This document shows positions 1 through 13,031 of a stretch of 64,000 nt of DNA, piece after piece. Below the pieces are notes generated by a model that searched no databases, was not told the DNA's origin, and saw only the letters and a program-made list of their open reading frames with translations. The position numbers and the translations under genes are program-made. Origin of the DNA: Poecilobothrus nobilitatus (lineage: Eukaryota > Arthropoda > Insecta > Diptera > Dolichopodidae). The stretch spans positions 270,436,515-270,500,514 of the forward strand of contig OX352773.1 in the NCBI GenBank assembly GCA_947095535.1, in the 5' to 3' direction. Within the stretch, counting starts at the first letter, position 1; every line of letters starts with the position of its first letter.

Positions 1-2278
1 TTTAAATTTATTCTGTTTAATAATTATACAACATATTATTCTTTTCTAAAATGTAATCATCCTATTATTATCCTGTAATTATTAATTTAATCATTAGTAA
101 TTTTAATATAGTAAACATAATAATAAATAATAGATTGATAAATTCTGCGTTTATAACAGCTAACTATAGTTTTTATTTTAATTGTAACTTTTTAAAGAAT
201 TTTTACACCCGATCAAATGTAATTTTTTTCTCATAATTTATCATTTTTGATTTGTGTTTTCTGTTTACTTTATTTGATGCAAATAATAAATATCTTTTGT
301 CGGATTTTCTCATTAGATATGGATTTTTCTTATTATTAATTTTGTACATATATGTATAAATAAAATGATGGATGATAATATAAATACGTATGTATATCTT
401 GATAAGGTTTTATCCATTTTGTTGAAAACGATTTTGTAATTTGTTTTTAAAAATAATCAAAAAAAAAAAAAAAAAGTGTAAGTATTATATACATTTTCAT
501 TGTTTCAGTTTTTATTTTGAATGTAACCTGTAAATTTTCGATATGATTAATTATTAATTTAAAATGTATCGTTGTTTACCTTTCAAATTTAAATACCTTT
601 TATAAATACAAATTTTATATTTAAGTGTTTTTCTTTTAATTTCCATAATTTTTTAGGGTATACCTTTCTTTTTAAATGTTTATAATAATTTATAATGTTT
701 TAGAAGAAAAAATTAATTAAATATGTTTCGCACCTGGTTTAAATTATATAAGCACCTATTGTTAAACAAAATTCGTATTCGATATTTCTTTATATCGGAT
801 TATTAATGCAGTTCTGTTTTTAATTTAACACAATTATTGTACACAAATTAATTTTTTTCTTTTTAACTCATTATTAAACATTTTCCAATTATTAATAGTT
901 GTGTTATGAGCTTAACAAAAAATTACCTTCATCTCTAATAAGTAATTATTCGCAAGTCTTCCACTAGAATTTATTTCAAATAATAACTAATTGTATCATT
1001 TTCCAAATCATTGCAATATTTTTTTAATTAGAAAATTTCTTTAATATTATTAACACCTAAAAACAATTTGCCAATTATCAATATTTATGAATTCGCACTT
1101 AATTATCATAAAAATTTAATAATTGTTTTTATTGACCAAAAACTAAACCAAAAATAATTATATATAATTGTTATAAGTGCTTATCAAGAAAACAAAAATC
1201 TACATTACAATCATAATATTTGGCTACTATGTATAGTATAAATATAATATATTATTTTTATTAATAGATGGTGGTGGTTATGGTACATGACCATTAAAAA
1301 TCTAATCAAAAACATACTTTCCGTTCATTAAGTATTGTTTATACCCTTGTTGTTTTTATTTTGATATATCCTGTCATATATCAAAATCTCCCTTCATATA
1401 TCATAAATACAAATGTGTACATATATACATATTATATATATTTCAGCGTTTATTATGAAATTTTTACCTTTTGTTTTATATACAAACATTACACATACAT
1501 ACATAAATAGTACTTAAAATAGCCATTGACCATAACACAGAAGTTTCAGAAATTTTATATAAGAGTAATAATTATTTATTAACTTTTTTTTATATACTTT
1601 TTGTACATATGCTTTATGTATTTTGGTGTATGGTTCTTTTATTTAAGAGTTTCAAAAATAATGACCATAATAAATTGTAGAAAAAACCAATAGGTTATAG
1701 GTATTGCTTAAATAATAAGACCACAATTAGAATATAAATCTATAATGTGTAAAAATCTAATCATATAAAAATAAAATAAGAATCATATGTTTTACTTTTG
1801 TAAAAAAAAATCCACAGGATAATAATTAAAATAAACAGTTATATTTTTTTTTTGCAGTTCTTATATTTCCGAATACTTAACTTTTTATTTTCTTTAATTA
1901 ATAAGGCATTGTCGATTTCCTTTAGTGTCACTCACTTTATTTCGAAACGGAAAATCAAAGTAAAACATAATTAAATATTTTATTGTCTAACTAAGTATAC
2001 TTTATTTTAAATTTTTATATAAATTTATTTCATAGTAATAATTATACACTATTAAATTAATTAACTTCATCAGATTTGAAAGAAGTCGAAATGAAAATTA
2101 AGGAAACATACAGACACTTAAAAAATATAATAATAACATTGTATCAATGTGTATTTAGTTTTTTGTCATCAAAAATTGTTTGTTTTAAATATGTATGTAT
2201 ATGTACATATATAGCAACAGGTCGTGGTTACTGATAAGTACTTAAAATTCATTAATCATCATTTTTATTTTTTACATA
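1..2278. other. AT-rich non-coding stretch, no gene seen
   Basis: I see no exon, RNA gene or recognisable transposon here. The stretch has scattered short runs such as about 15 A's near 460-475, repeated TACATA/TATGTA words and several T runs. No open frame reaches 60 codons. It could be intron or intergenic DNA; the sequence does not decide. Confidence 0.7.
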
Positions 2279-2291
2279 TATACAGGATGTC
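2279..2291 (+). repeat. 13-bp inverted repeat, left copy (pairs with 5907-5919)
   Basis: TATACAGGATGTC here is the exact reverse complement of 5907-5919. Arthropod DNA transposons and MITEs often end in a word like TACAGG(A/G)TGTCC, so the pair may mark the two ends of a 3.6-kb inserted segment that later received, or carried, the LINE remnant inside it. A 13-bp match alone could be chance in 64 kb. The transposon-like word and the decayed repeat directly inside the right end are what make it worth recording. Confidence 0.35.
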
Positions 2292-2643
2292 CCTCAATAA
2301 ATCTTCGCTCTACGACATAAGTACGGTAATTATAATTGGAATTTGATTCCTAATCAAAATATTCATTCTTTATTGTATATAAAAATAAATTAATATATTT
2401 AGTATTCATGCTTCCTCAGATTATTTATCCATTAGAATATAAAAAATTTTAAAATTTATTTTAAGTCTAATTTTGATTTTAGTTAGTAATTACAATTTCA
2501 ACTCTTATTTTATTTTAATTTTGATTTTAATTTTGACTTTAATTTTAAACTGGGTTTTAATTTTATTTTGATTTGCTTTAAACTAATTGTTTTCTAAAAA
2601 AAATTATCGATTTTAATTTTAATTTCTGTAACATTTACGGGTT

Positions 2644-4328
2644 GCTAATGAATTTTCATGCCGTCGATTGCCATGTTAGTTCAATTAAATCAGCAATCTT
2701 AGCTCTATGTGAAACATAAGTCAGTAGCCAAAATGATATCTTTAATCAAAAGAGGTATCGCAGCCTATATAAAAAATGACATTGCTTTCAACACACTACA
2801 AAAATATAAAAAAACTTTCCGCTATATTTTGATTAAATTTCTCGTTGAAAAGCATGTCATACATTGCTGTTTCCTATGCAGATCGCCCTACTCAAATGAA
2901 CAAGAAACTGCTATAGAAATCGAAAATCTATCGAACCAGATCAATGCAATTTTGGACTGAAACTGAAATTGTTGTGGCAGGAGATTCCAACATTCATAAC
3001 AGGGACTGGCTTCATTCTAACAACACTTCTCCGAGTCGAAACTCAATTTGCAAACAAGTTGAACTATTCTATTTTCTATTCTATATTGAAAGTGAAACTA
3101 TTTTACTCGAAATGAGGTTATTCATTCTTCATTTCATGAAAACCGTTAAGAGGAGACCTAAATCTTGGTTTAATCACATTTGCAAGGAAGCTATTTTTAA
3201 AAAAGAGGAGGCTCTTAAACTGTACTAAAACAACATGTCAGATGCTCGCAGGGCCAACTATATAGTGGTTAGAAACAGATGTAAGAGCGTTATCAACAAG
3301 CAAAAATTCTTGTTCAACCAAAAGTTGAAGCGTAAAATTGTCCACATGCCAAAGAATAACAAATCTTTTTGGACATTCAAAAGTCTAAAAGAAGACGTTA
3401 GAGAGGGTTTTCTTTTTCACCACTTGTTGATAATAATAACAAAACCGTATCAGATTATAAAGGGAAGGCAAACTTAATTAAATGAAAAGCATTAGATATA
3501 GGTAGGGTCTTTTTAAAATGGATTGGAGATTTCCTTTAGAATCGTACGATTCGTGTACTGGTCGATAGATATGCACCTGACAAATTCAAAATATATGCTG
3601 GTGTCTCTCAAGGATCAGTGTTATCCACCACTCTCTTAATATTTATACAACAGCAAAAAATTTCACTATTATAGTAAAAATTCAAAAATGGAGTGAAGTC
3701 AACAGAGTTGAGTTCAACACCAGAAAAACGCAATGCTGTCTGATCTTGCGAAAAATTGTCACTATTATTTCCAACCTACTATTTCAGGGAGAAGTTTTGC
3801 AGCATTCAATAGATTTAAATATGCTGATTATCGAGTTAAATCAAAAATTGACTTTTTTTTTTAAATTTTGATCTTATTAACTATCTATAAAACTTTCTTA
3901 ATTTCTATAAAACGTACATTAGGTCGAAAATGGACTTTAATGCACACATTTGGGCAGCAGGACTTCAAACAGCGCTGGATTATGTAGGTAATATGTAAAA
4001 CAGAACTATTCGTTTTATCAACGACTCCAGTGTAACTTCAATGCTCACTCCATTGAGCCATCGTCGTACAGTTGGGTCACTGACTTTGTTTTATATATAT
4101 CTCGTAGGTACTAACACCTGTTCCAAAGAAATAAAACAGTTAATGCCTCCACTCAATGTTTTCCAACGAGAAACAAGGAGTGCAACCGGAGCACATCCTA
4201 CATGGTAGAGCTTATGGAAATGCGTTTGAAGAGATTATGGAAAGTCTTACGATTTACTTAAATTTAAAAAAACATGTAACATCTTTTTTCAAAATATCCC
4301 TTCAAATTTCCTAACCTATCCCCCATAA
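2644..4328 (+). pseudogene. broken non-LTR retrotransposon (jockey-type LINE) ORF2
   Basis: This is a decayed ORF2 of a LINE, a protein that combines an apurinic-type endonuclease with a reverse transcriptase. Fragments appear in the expected order. About 2644-3060 is endonuclease, with a GDSN block near 2980 (usually GDFN) followed by HNRDWLHS. About 3127-3475 is the linker, with RRPKSWFN and SDARRANYIVVRNRCKSV. The reverse transcriptase motif GVSQGSVLS is at 3600-3626. Thumb and C-terminal pieces include WSEVNRVEFNTRKTQC near 3693-3740 and NRTIRFINDSS near 4000. A terminal block ends in FLTYPP and a TAA at 4326-4328. Damage is heavy: a frameshift near 2957, an in-frame TAA at 3226-3228 where a CAA is likely ancestral, loss of the rest of the endonuclease near 3070-3125, loss of the N-terminal half of the reverse transcriptase near 3480-3510, and loss of the catalytic YADD region near 3640-3690. 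About 1.7 kb remains of the 2.7-3 kb usual for the family. It cannot encode an active protein. The clade call rests on remembered motif patterns. Confidence 0.85.
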
Positions 4329-4550
4329 TCCTCCCCATTTCCCCAATAATCCTTCTCACATCCCTATCCCCAAAACAAAATTGTACATTTGTATTAAAGA
4401 TTCCATCCTAAAGTTTGGCTATGAAAGGTGTGGTAGTTTTGGTTGGTCAAAGTCCAACAGTACACTGAGAAACCACGTGCAGTTCTTCTTGGTGACTTTC
4501 GAGTTTTCCACCAACCCTCGTAAAACAAAAAAAAATATATATAAAAAAAT
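4329..4550 (+). mobile_element. probable 3' UTR and A-rich tail of the LINE remnant
   Basis: Directly after the ORF2 stop comes a C-rich stretch (many CCCC and CCTCCC words, unusual for this window), then a segment of ordinary complexity, and finally A-rich sequence at about 4525-4550. This order matches the 3' end of a LINE that inserted by target-primed reverse transcription. No target-site duplication was identified. The open frames on both strands across 4381-4603 fall inside this segment and resemble no known protein. Confidence 0.5.
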
Positions 4551-5402
4551 GGAAATACATATATGAAAATAGAATCAGCCAGGGCGCAGAAATAATGTGG
4601 CAAGAATTAAATCCTCATCGTCTTTATTTCAACATCCATTATACTTTTAATGTTTAATCTTTATTTTGTAAGCAAATACATATAAAATCGTTCTTAATTC
4701 AAAATTCGGCTTATACATATACATATTCTGGAAAAATCGTATAACACTGATTTTCTTATCATAACCATAAAATCTTTCCTAATTATTTTTCTCAAACCGA
4801 ATAAAGCCGAAATCACGAAATTTCCAAATTCGGCATATTACCGTTTTGAAAAATAAATAAAATCTAAATTGAAAAGAAATTAAAATCGAATTTTATTTTT
4901 ATAATAAAATAATTTCTAAAATTCTGTTCTGAAATTTGTAGGGACGAATGGGGAGGTCTACCTTGAATAACTTTCAAATTAATTAGGGTTAAAGATTCCA
5001 TTCAAGTAACAGAAAGCCAATATTAATTTTTAAATGTTTCTCTTCATAAATCGAACAACGTTTATATAGTAGTGCAATTTGATATTGAATTATATATTTT
5101 GGAAATTATAAATACAACATATGTAAGTATATAAAACATAAATTATAGGTGAAAGATTTTGCAGGTGTATGATAAAAATGTTACCTTTATGGTAAGAGAC
5201 TTCTTTAAAAATAAGTAAAATTTTAGCACATTGTTACTATAAATTTATCATATATCCTAAGATATTTAGTCAGATAAAATTTTAGACAGACTATATAAGT
5301 AGGTAATAGTTTCAGCTATCTAACAAAATGTAAAATTCCATATTTTATACTTTGTTATAAATTTTTATTAATTAACTATAATTTTATAATAAAGAAGCTA
5401 GG
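4551..5402. other. AT-rich stretch with small inverted words
   Basis: No gene is seen. AATTCGGCTTAT near 4702 and ATAAAGCCGAAAT near 4801 are close to reverse complements, and AATTCGGCATA recurs near 4830, so a small palindromic repeat may lie at 4700-4840. A slightly less AT-rich patch around 4940-5010 is not recognised. Confidence 0.4.
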
Positions 5403-5905
5403 ATTCTGAAATTTTGACTACGTCACTTTTGTAAAATTGTCATTTACGCTATTTAAATCCAGCAAGTTCGGCCGGCGGGTTCGAATAGCTGTCATACAAC
5501 TTCTTTTTTAATATGGAAATATATCAGAGTCTATTGAAGCTACCTGAAATTTTGTGAAAAGATGCCAATTGCATACTTCTGTAAAATTTGGTTGTGGTAG
5601 AACAGCAGATTTAGGTAACTTGCACATCTTGGACTAGGCATCTGAAATCTTACAAAAGATGATGAAGTTTTATGGCAATAAATTTTGTAAAATTTGGTTC
5701 CGCTGGTGAAACAGGTTTGGAAATTTTGTAAAAAAATGTCAAGTGATAGGCCTACAACTTCTATAAAATGTGGTTGTACTACAGATTCGAGTAGCTGTCA
5801 TACAACTCCAAAATTTACATAAATATATCTAGGTACTTTTAGGTAACACATTTGAATTTTGTTAAAGATGATCAAGTTCTATTAAAACCTTTTTTAACGA
5901 TTGCG
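5403..5905 (+). repeat. decayed tandem or nested repeat, unit roughly 70-135 bp
   Basis: Phrases recur in the same order: GAAATTTTGTnAAAAnATG near 5548, 5645, 5720 and 5855; ACTTCTnTAAAATnTGGTTGT near 5575 and 5757; and ATTCGAnTAGCTGTCATACAAC near 5481 and 5783. Spacing is irregular and copies differ, so this is an old, partly deleted array or the inside of a non-autonomous transposon. It ends just before the right copy of the 13-bp inverted repeat, which supports a link with that element. It has no coding character. Confidence 0.5.
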
Positions 5906-5906
5906 T

Positions 5907-5919
5907 GACATCCTGTATA
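5907..5919 (-). repeat. 13-bp inverted repeat, right copy (pairs with 2279-2291)
   Basis: GACATCCTGTATA is the exact reverse complement of 2279-2291. It closes the decayed repeat at 5403-5905. If real, the pair is the terminal inverted repeat of a DNA element. No matching target duplication outside the two ends was evident. Confidence 0.35.
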
Positions 5920-7973
5920 AATAGATACATAATAAATAATTTGAAATTAAAAATGGTTTGGTGCAAAATTATTATTTTCCGTTGGGAAACTCTTTGAAGT
6001 GCATTTATGTATGTATTTTAATTTTTTACTCATTCTATTAAAACGAAAATAAATATATAAAAAAAATAGTTTTAAGAAAACATGATTCCATCTGACGTTT
6101 ATAATTTTTGTTTTAACTTTTAAATTTGTCACATATAGTGAATAGAAACACCAACTCACATAAAAAAAAAAAAATAGAAACAAATGTCATTTGTAATGTT
6201 CAGTAACATGTGTAATTTCTCAGTTTAAAGCCATTAACCACTGTACTTGGCGGTTGTTTTTTGTTGTTCAGTTTTATTTTGATTTTTTCATTCTAGTAAT
6301 CAGAATTTCCATTATTTAACACATACTAGTATAATTACATATGTATTTACATATGAGTTTTGTTATAATATATAAGTGAATAAAATTAAATGTGAAACTA
6401 TTGAAAAAATATTAAAGATACATTATAATATGTATTAAAGTCGGTTTAACTGCCTGTTTTTACTGATTTATTTTAATTCTTTTGGCTCCTAAACAAATAT
6501 TTATTTTTCAAGAGTTATTGTTAAAAATACCTGTCTTATTTAGTGCTAATATAATATTATCCTTGTTTTTTTTTCCTTTTGTAATAAATTGAATTTAAAG
6601 AGTCAATGAAAAAGAACAAAAACTAATGTCTGTCTTATGTATATATTTATTTGTAAAGAAATTTAATATTTAATTTTAATATCAAACAAGTAACCATTGA
6701 AAGTGAAAATTTATAGACAACTGTAATCTATAAATTTTGTTGATTTTCTTATATTTTTATTTCCTTAATCATCAGTTTCATTTTAATTGGTGTCTTCTAA
6801 CAGTTTAACGCAGGTTACAATTTTTCAAATCTTATTAAAATTTTCTTTAAAGGAGTGTCATAAATTCTTGTTTTTATGTTTTGAACTTTATATTATATAA
6901 ATACGCATATTCTATATTATAAATTAAAAAGTTTAAAGTATTAACCAATAATTCATAATTTTATTTTTTATTTTTGTTTTAAGAGTCGTCCCCCAGCACA
7001 ACATAATTACACATATAACAGTGGTATAATCAAATATTCATTACTAAAAATAGACAGGTATATAATGTGTTATTAAGAAAAACTATCACCATGAATGAAT
7101 AAAAATGAGTACTGATTAAAAATTCTTCGAAATTTTTATATACATTTTATACATTTTACATGATATACCCCTCTCTTGTAATGTAATTTGATATTTAATG
7201 TCACTGTCATTTTTTATTTCTATCACTTTGTTTTTTACTTTTAGCTTCTTAAATTAGAATATTCCTAGACAGTTTTAAAGAAAAGATTTAATCTTTTTTG
7301 GGTTTTTCTTTCTTTGTTTTCATTTCTGATCTCGCATGATTTTAAAAAAAAAACAACAAAAACTATCGCTTAAAAATAAAATAAAAACAACAGAAAATGT
7401 TTATGGTGTAGATTTCTTATAATAATTCCAAAATTTCTGTCTATATATTTTTGCTCAATTTTTTTTTAACATTTTTATTTATCTTCTTTCATTAGTGTTT
7501 CCGTTTGTTATAATACTAATTAATCTACTACAAACTTTATTAAAATTAAATTAATCTGTCAGAACTCACTGGCATTTTTAAAGTTATTTTTAATTTTTAA
7601 ATTAACTAGGTGATGTCTTTTATAATTGCTTTATTTGGCTATCATTGCACATTATCTTAGGTATAACTGCAAAGTTCACAAATTAGTAAAATATGGAATT
7701 AATCTAAAGGAATTCTTCTCGAATAGAAGAAATGAGAATACATAAATTCTGATGTTTCCTTGTAATTTATTACTTCAAGCAAAAATAAATCCAGCACAAT
7801 TATACTTATACTAAATCTCATGAAAGATTACCATAGATCACCGTATAAAGTTCAAAGTATTATAAGGCGAGAAATTGTTTAATGATGTATGAAACTACAT
7901 AATATGATTTAACTTAACGATATTGGTTATCAGTTATTTCTATTTAATTATTCGAAATTTGATACCTTGGGAA
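5920..7973. other. AT-rich non-coding stretch, no gene seen
   Basis: The stretch is long and AT-rich with short A and T runs. An open frame of 78 codons at 5947-6183 on the minus strand is rich in F, Y and K and looks like chance. No transposon ends or RNA genes were recognised. Confidence 0.65.
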
Positions 7974-8231
7974 CAGGCATGGCTAATTGAAACAAACCGC
8001 AAAATTTATATTAAAAAAACGTTTAAAATCCAAGAACCGCAACTAATTTTGTTTTTATAACATTTGTATATTAGAATATTTGCTGATGACATTTTTTGCT
8101 ACTTAGTAAAGCTTAACTAGTAAAAATTCGGGTAATATTGTATAGTCAAGGTATATTATGGGACCGGGTCACACAGTCACAAAATATATTATGGGGCCGG
8201 GTTAAAATTGTGGGAGCCGCATGTGTTGAGA
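7974..8231 (+). mobile_element. probable hAT-type DNA transposon remnant
   Basis: The left edge reads CAGGCATGGCTAATTG followed by AAACCGCAAAAT. The right part contains ATGGGGCCGGGTTAAAA and GAGCCGCATGTG. Many hAT non-autonomous elements start with a CAGG(G/C)ATGGCCAA-like end and carry GGGCCGG...GGCCGCATG blocks near the other end, so this resembles a short decayed copy. The right terminus (expected to mirror CAGGCATGG) is missing, and no 8-bp target duplication is visible. Within it a word of the form ATATTATGGGnCCGGGT occurs twice, about 40 bp apart (near 8153 and 8186), suggesting a small internal duplication. The call relies on remembered patterns for this superfamily. Confidence 0.45.
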
Positions 8232-11200
8232 TTTAATAAACAGTGAATTCGTTTCAAAATTAGAATTTAAAATTAATTATTCGATTTCAGAAATGTAATA
8301 GCAAAAAATATAAAAAGAATGGTAAATATTATTTTAATGAAATATATCCTTTGAATTTGATATAAAAGCAGTATATTTACTACAATTAAAATTATTAAGA
8401 AAGTCCTAAATTACATTTTTATTCTTTTACTATTTATTCTTCTTCTCATAAGTCATAATTCTTCTTCTTTGTTGTTGTTTAGTTATTGCTATTACTGTTC
8501 TGTTATTTGTTAAATGCTGTGTTGGAGTGTTGCTTACTAAATTCATTTGACAGTTCATAATGAACTCCTTTAATGATGATAATGGAATAAGTATGAAATA
8601 TGAATGAAGTCATTTTCTCTTTAGACAAGATACGTATACGTATAAGGAAAATTAAAATTAAAAAAAAAACAAACAACAAAAACTTATGATTTCTTCCGAA
8701 GGATCAAAAAAATTGAATTTGATGCAGCTGCACGTTGTTTGATTGTTAGTGTTTTGTTGGTACACATTTATATAAAAAAAAAAAAAAAAAGAGGTTAAGT
8801 TAAGTGAGTGACTGATACGAGTGAACGAATGACGAACGAACTATTTTATATTTCATTTATTATTGGTGTATTTTTTTTTTCTTTTTTTTTTTTGTTATAT
8901 TGTTAAAAAAAAATGTTTGTGTTTAGTTTTTATTTTTATTATTTTTTTTTTTGTGATAAAAGGGCATAACCGACTTTTAGAATTCAGTCCATTTATATTT
9001 TCATACATATTATGTATACATTAAAATTATACCTCATATAAATTTATATATGTACCTAAGTATCAATGTATGTAATCAACAAATATCTTAATGTTATATA
9101 GTTTTGTATATCACTAATGATATTCTGGTTGCGGATTCAATGATTTAGTGTGTTTTTGAATGTGAGACGTGTAATATCATACCCATCATCATTAATTTGT
9201 AATAAATATTAAATTTTCTTTTTGAATTTTTTTTTTTTCGTTTGTTTTGTTCGTACATTCAATTTTTTTTGTGATTCTCCGGTATCACAAAATTTTTTTA
9301 TTGTCTATATTAGAATTTACTATGATTAGTGAGAGTTTATTTTGTGTGAGATAAATTTTTTTTTTTTAATTCGTGTCCTTTAGCAGATATTTTACAATTA
9401 AAGGTAGGAAGATAAGAAAAATTAAGAATAGTAAAATCAATGTGCTGCCGTGTCATAAAACTTTTTGTACCAATAAAGTAAAATATAATTGAAATCTAAT
9501 AATAAAAATAATTATAATAAAATAAAAATAAATGAATAAGTAAAAAAATTTTTCATTGAGAAATTTTTGAGAAAAGTGCGCAGAAAAACAGAATAACACT
9601 GTTTATAATTTTTTTTTTTTGTTTTGTCCAATTACTTGTAAATTAATTTGCAAAAATAGGTCGAAAAAAGAAAAATGATGTTGATTTGGATTTGGAAGTG
9701 GTGTATTTCGGGAGGAAATGTTATGTACAATTAATTCAATTAGTGGTATGTGCTATATTTTTTTTATTTAATCTTATTGTTAGTTATATATTTGATTTAA
9801 AATACTTAACATTGGAAATCATTTACATTGGCAGAATTTTTTTGTGAGGATTAGCTTAAACTTTAAAGAGATTCTTAAAAATTTAAGGAATAATAAATTA
9901 AACTAAATAAAAAATTAAAAAAAATATTTTATCTTAATTTATTCAAGATTATTAAAATTAAAAATAAATTGACTCACTTCTAGATAAAGATACAGTATAA
10001 TGTTGTGAAGGATATTTATTTAAACTCTTCCATAATAATTGTTAAAATAATATATTATTAATTTGCTATAAGATAATTTTAAAATAATATTATTACTATT
10101 TAATATTATCATCACTTATTGTTTATTAATTACTATGTTACAAAAATAATATTTTACGTTTCCGTTTTTATTTTGTTCTAGAATTAGGACACTTGCGCAA
10201 TATCCCATAATATTAATTTTTCCGCCGGTTTTTTTTTTATAATTATTTTAAATACTTTTTCGTTTTTTTTCTCAATTAATATATTGATTTATTTTGATTT
10301 GAAGTGATGCAAGATTCTAAGTTAAAAATATTTGAAAAAAGTTAACTCAATCTAATTAGTCTGAAATATTGTTAAGACGATATTCAATCGAGCAAAAAAA
10401 CTAAAGTTATTGTTTATTTAATCTGTTTGTTTTAATTATACGTTCCGTTGTTGGATCCATTTTATTTCAAATGATTATCTTATGAATTTTTAAGATTTTT
10501 TTTTTTTTTTAAGTGTTTTCAAAATTACAACCAATTAAGAATGTGTTATTTATATTTTATGAATTTCTTATCAAAACATTCACAAGAAATAGTTTTAGTA
10601 CCGATTTTAAGCAATAATAAAGCAATTAAAAGCAATTATTTGAATTTGAATTTTAAAGTTTTTTTTAAACGTTTTTTGAATGTATATAAGTAATTTTTTT
10701 TTTTTGCTTTTATTCTCGATAATATCTTTTAAAGCAAGAACGTATCATATTATTGATGTCAGTAATATTAGTTGACTTTAAATAATAAGTACATTCCGTA
10801 AAATGAAAAATTAATAAGTAATTAAATTTCTTAATTTTGTTTTTCATTGATCATCGATCCAGGAACACCTAAATGGCGGTATAATTATTTTATTGCGTAT
10901 TCGAAGTTCCCTGATTGCTCTGCTTTGAGGTTTGCTAGCTAATAAAGTTATTGTTGACTATAAGTATTAAATATTTTCATGAATTTTGACCTTAATTTTT
11001 TCCCATTATCTTATTGTGTATGTCGGGGTTTACATCTTTCCAAAAAAAAAAAGCAAGATACGTTCATTTGACATTCATATAGTAAATTTTTTATGTTATG
11101 ATTCAATATCTATATGGCTGTTTTCTATTAAACTATAACGTTATTCTGAATTAAAAGATTTGTTTTTATACATATATGCACATATACTTAAATATTTAAA

Positions 11201-13031
11201 AATTTGTACATTTAAAATCTTTTAAATAAAAGTAGATAATATCTTAAAAATAAAAATTTTAATTGACTTGTTGTAATCTATTAAAACAGTGAAAAATTAT
11301 TTAAATTTTATGATAAACATTTTTATTTTTTTATTATATTTGAAATCTAATCATGAAAGCGCAGTGAACATTTTGGTTTTATTGTTTGGAATAGATTTCA
11401 ATTGAACTTAAAAAATATATATGTGCAACGAAATTGCATATGAAATCTGTACAAATAATTTCGGTAAGTAATCCAGTAATACATTTGTATGTATAAGATA
11501 TATGGATAATAATATATGTATATCTACTTATTTTCATACTTGAATAAAATACGCAGAAAAAACGAAATACGATGCTCCATAATATAACAGGAAATACATT
11601 ATATGCTGGGTTGTTTATTGTCACAATTATATTTTAATTGTCAATTGAATGAATTTAAAATTTGTTCTTATATAAATGTATGAAAGAGGGTAAAACGGTG
11701 TTCTTTTATTAATATATATAGATATAGGTATATGTATATATATACATCATACAAATTTATTTACAAAATCTTAAATAAACAGCATTTAAAAGGATTTTTT
11801 TTTTTAAATTATTCTATTGTAATTTTGTTTATAAGAGTAAAAAAAATCATAGAATTAATTGAATTTAATTTAAGAGTTTAATTTTGCAAATAACAAAAGA
11901 GCATATATATATATAAAATATAGATACAATGAATATTTGATCTTAATAAAATTTCTTAAATAATTTAAATTAAATTTTTACTCATTCCAAATTACATATA
12001 TTATATATATATATATATAAATAATACAAAAAAAAAGTTTTAAATCATGTCTATTATATTTATTTTAATTAAAATTTTTCATATCTGATTTATAGTGGGA
12101 ATGTTTTACTATGATCCCACTATAAATGATAATATTATGATTATTTAATTTTTAATCTTCAACTTAATTCTAAAATAAGTATGAATATTATCCTGTTTTT
12201 GTTTCATTCGTTGTTTCTTTTTTTTTATGTTTGTAAGATCCTTAAAATGTTGCAAAATCATGATTTGTTTAATATTTAATGTTTAAAGAGGTAAAACATA
12301 AAAATATAAAATTTAATCACTCTCTCTTTTATTATTTTAAAGACTTAATTTTCCAAAAAAAAAAAAAAAAAAAAAAAATGTATCTTAAAAAAAAAAAAAA
12401 TTCCTAAAACCAGGAAATAGCCATAAAACATTAAGAAAACAATTATAAAAATATTATACAGAATGCAAGCAGTTGAATCCTTAACTTTGAACATTTGTTA
12501 AAGGATTAAGCAAACTTTCAGTTTTTTGATTCCTTTTTGTGTGTGTGTGTGTATCATTAAATCGGATTAAGATTGTAGATTATGGTTGTGTAAACTATAC
12601 ATTATAGGTTTCGTCTTTATTTTTGAACTTGCTTGCTCTTTCTTTGTTCTTAAAATATTCTTTAAAAATTTTAAATAACTAAAGTAGGATGACTTAAGTA
12701 AATTTTAGGTTAAAATTTAAAGACAAAAAATGAACGTAAAATAGTTAAGTTTTAACTAACATTTAGTATATTTAATAATAGGTATTTTAATTCTTCGATG
12801 AGATAAATTGTAAGAAATAAAAAATATTTTGTAGGCAAAATTAATATTAACACATTTATTTTCCACATAATTAACTAATTTTTCATTATCGAAATTTTTA
12901 TTTTGTTCAAATTGTTAACAAATTAAATTAAGACAAATAATTCTGTCATATTATGAAACTTTCGCGTATTTTGGTATAATTAAGCGTATGTTTTGATTTT
13001 GTTTATAAATTGTTTGAACTTAAACTTTTGG
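8232..13031. other. AT-rich non-coding stretch with homopolymers and a GT repeat
   Basis: No gene or transposon is recognised over 4.8 kb. Visible features are 17 A's at 8774-8790, several T runs near 8870-8960 and 9220-9290, a short TA run at 12002-12019, 24 A's at 12355-12378 followed closely by 13-14 more, and seven GT units at 12539-12552. A slightly less AT-rich patch near 10850-10960 is unassigned. The open frame at 11379-11624 on the minus strand resembles nothing known and is probably chance. Confidence 0.6.
12355..12378. repeat. 24-base A homopolymer
   Basis: Twenty-four A's, then TGTATCTT, then a second run of 13-14 A's. A similar double run lies at 34198-34233. No retrotransposed sequence was recognised upstream, so it is not called a poly-A tail. 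Confidence 0.95.

Noticed and set aside
4381..4603. Open frames on both strands after the LINE
   Set aside because: They lie in the probable LINE 3' UTR and overlap each other on opposite strands.
4702..4840. AATTCGGC words in inverted arrangement as a MITE
   Set aside because: The matches are short and imperfect and no ends or target duplication could be defined. They are mentioned only in the regional entry.
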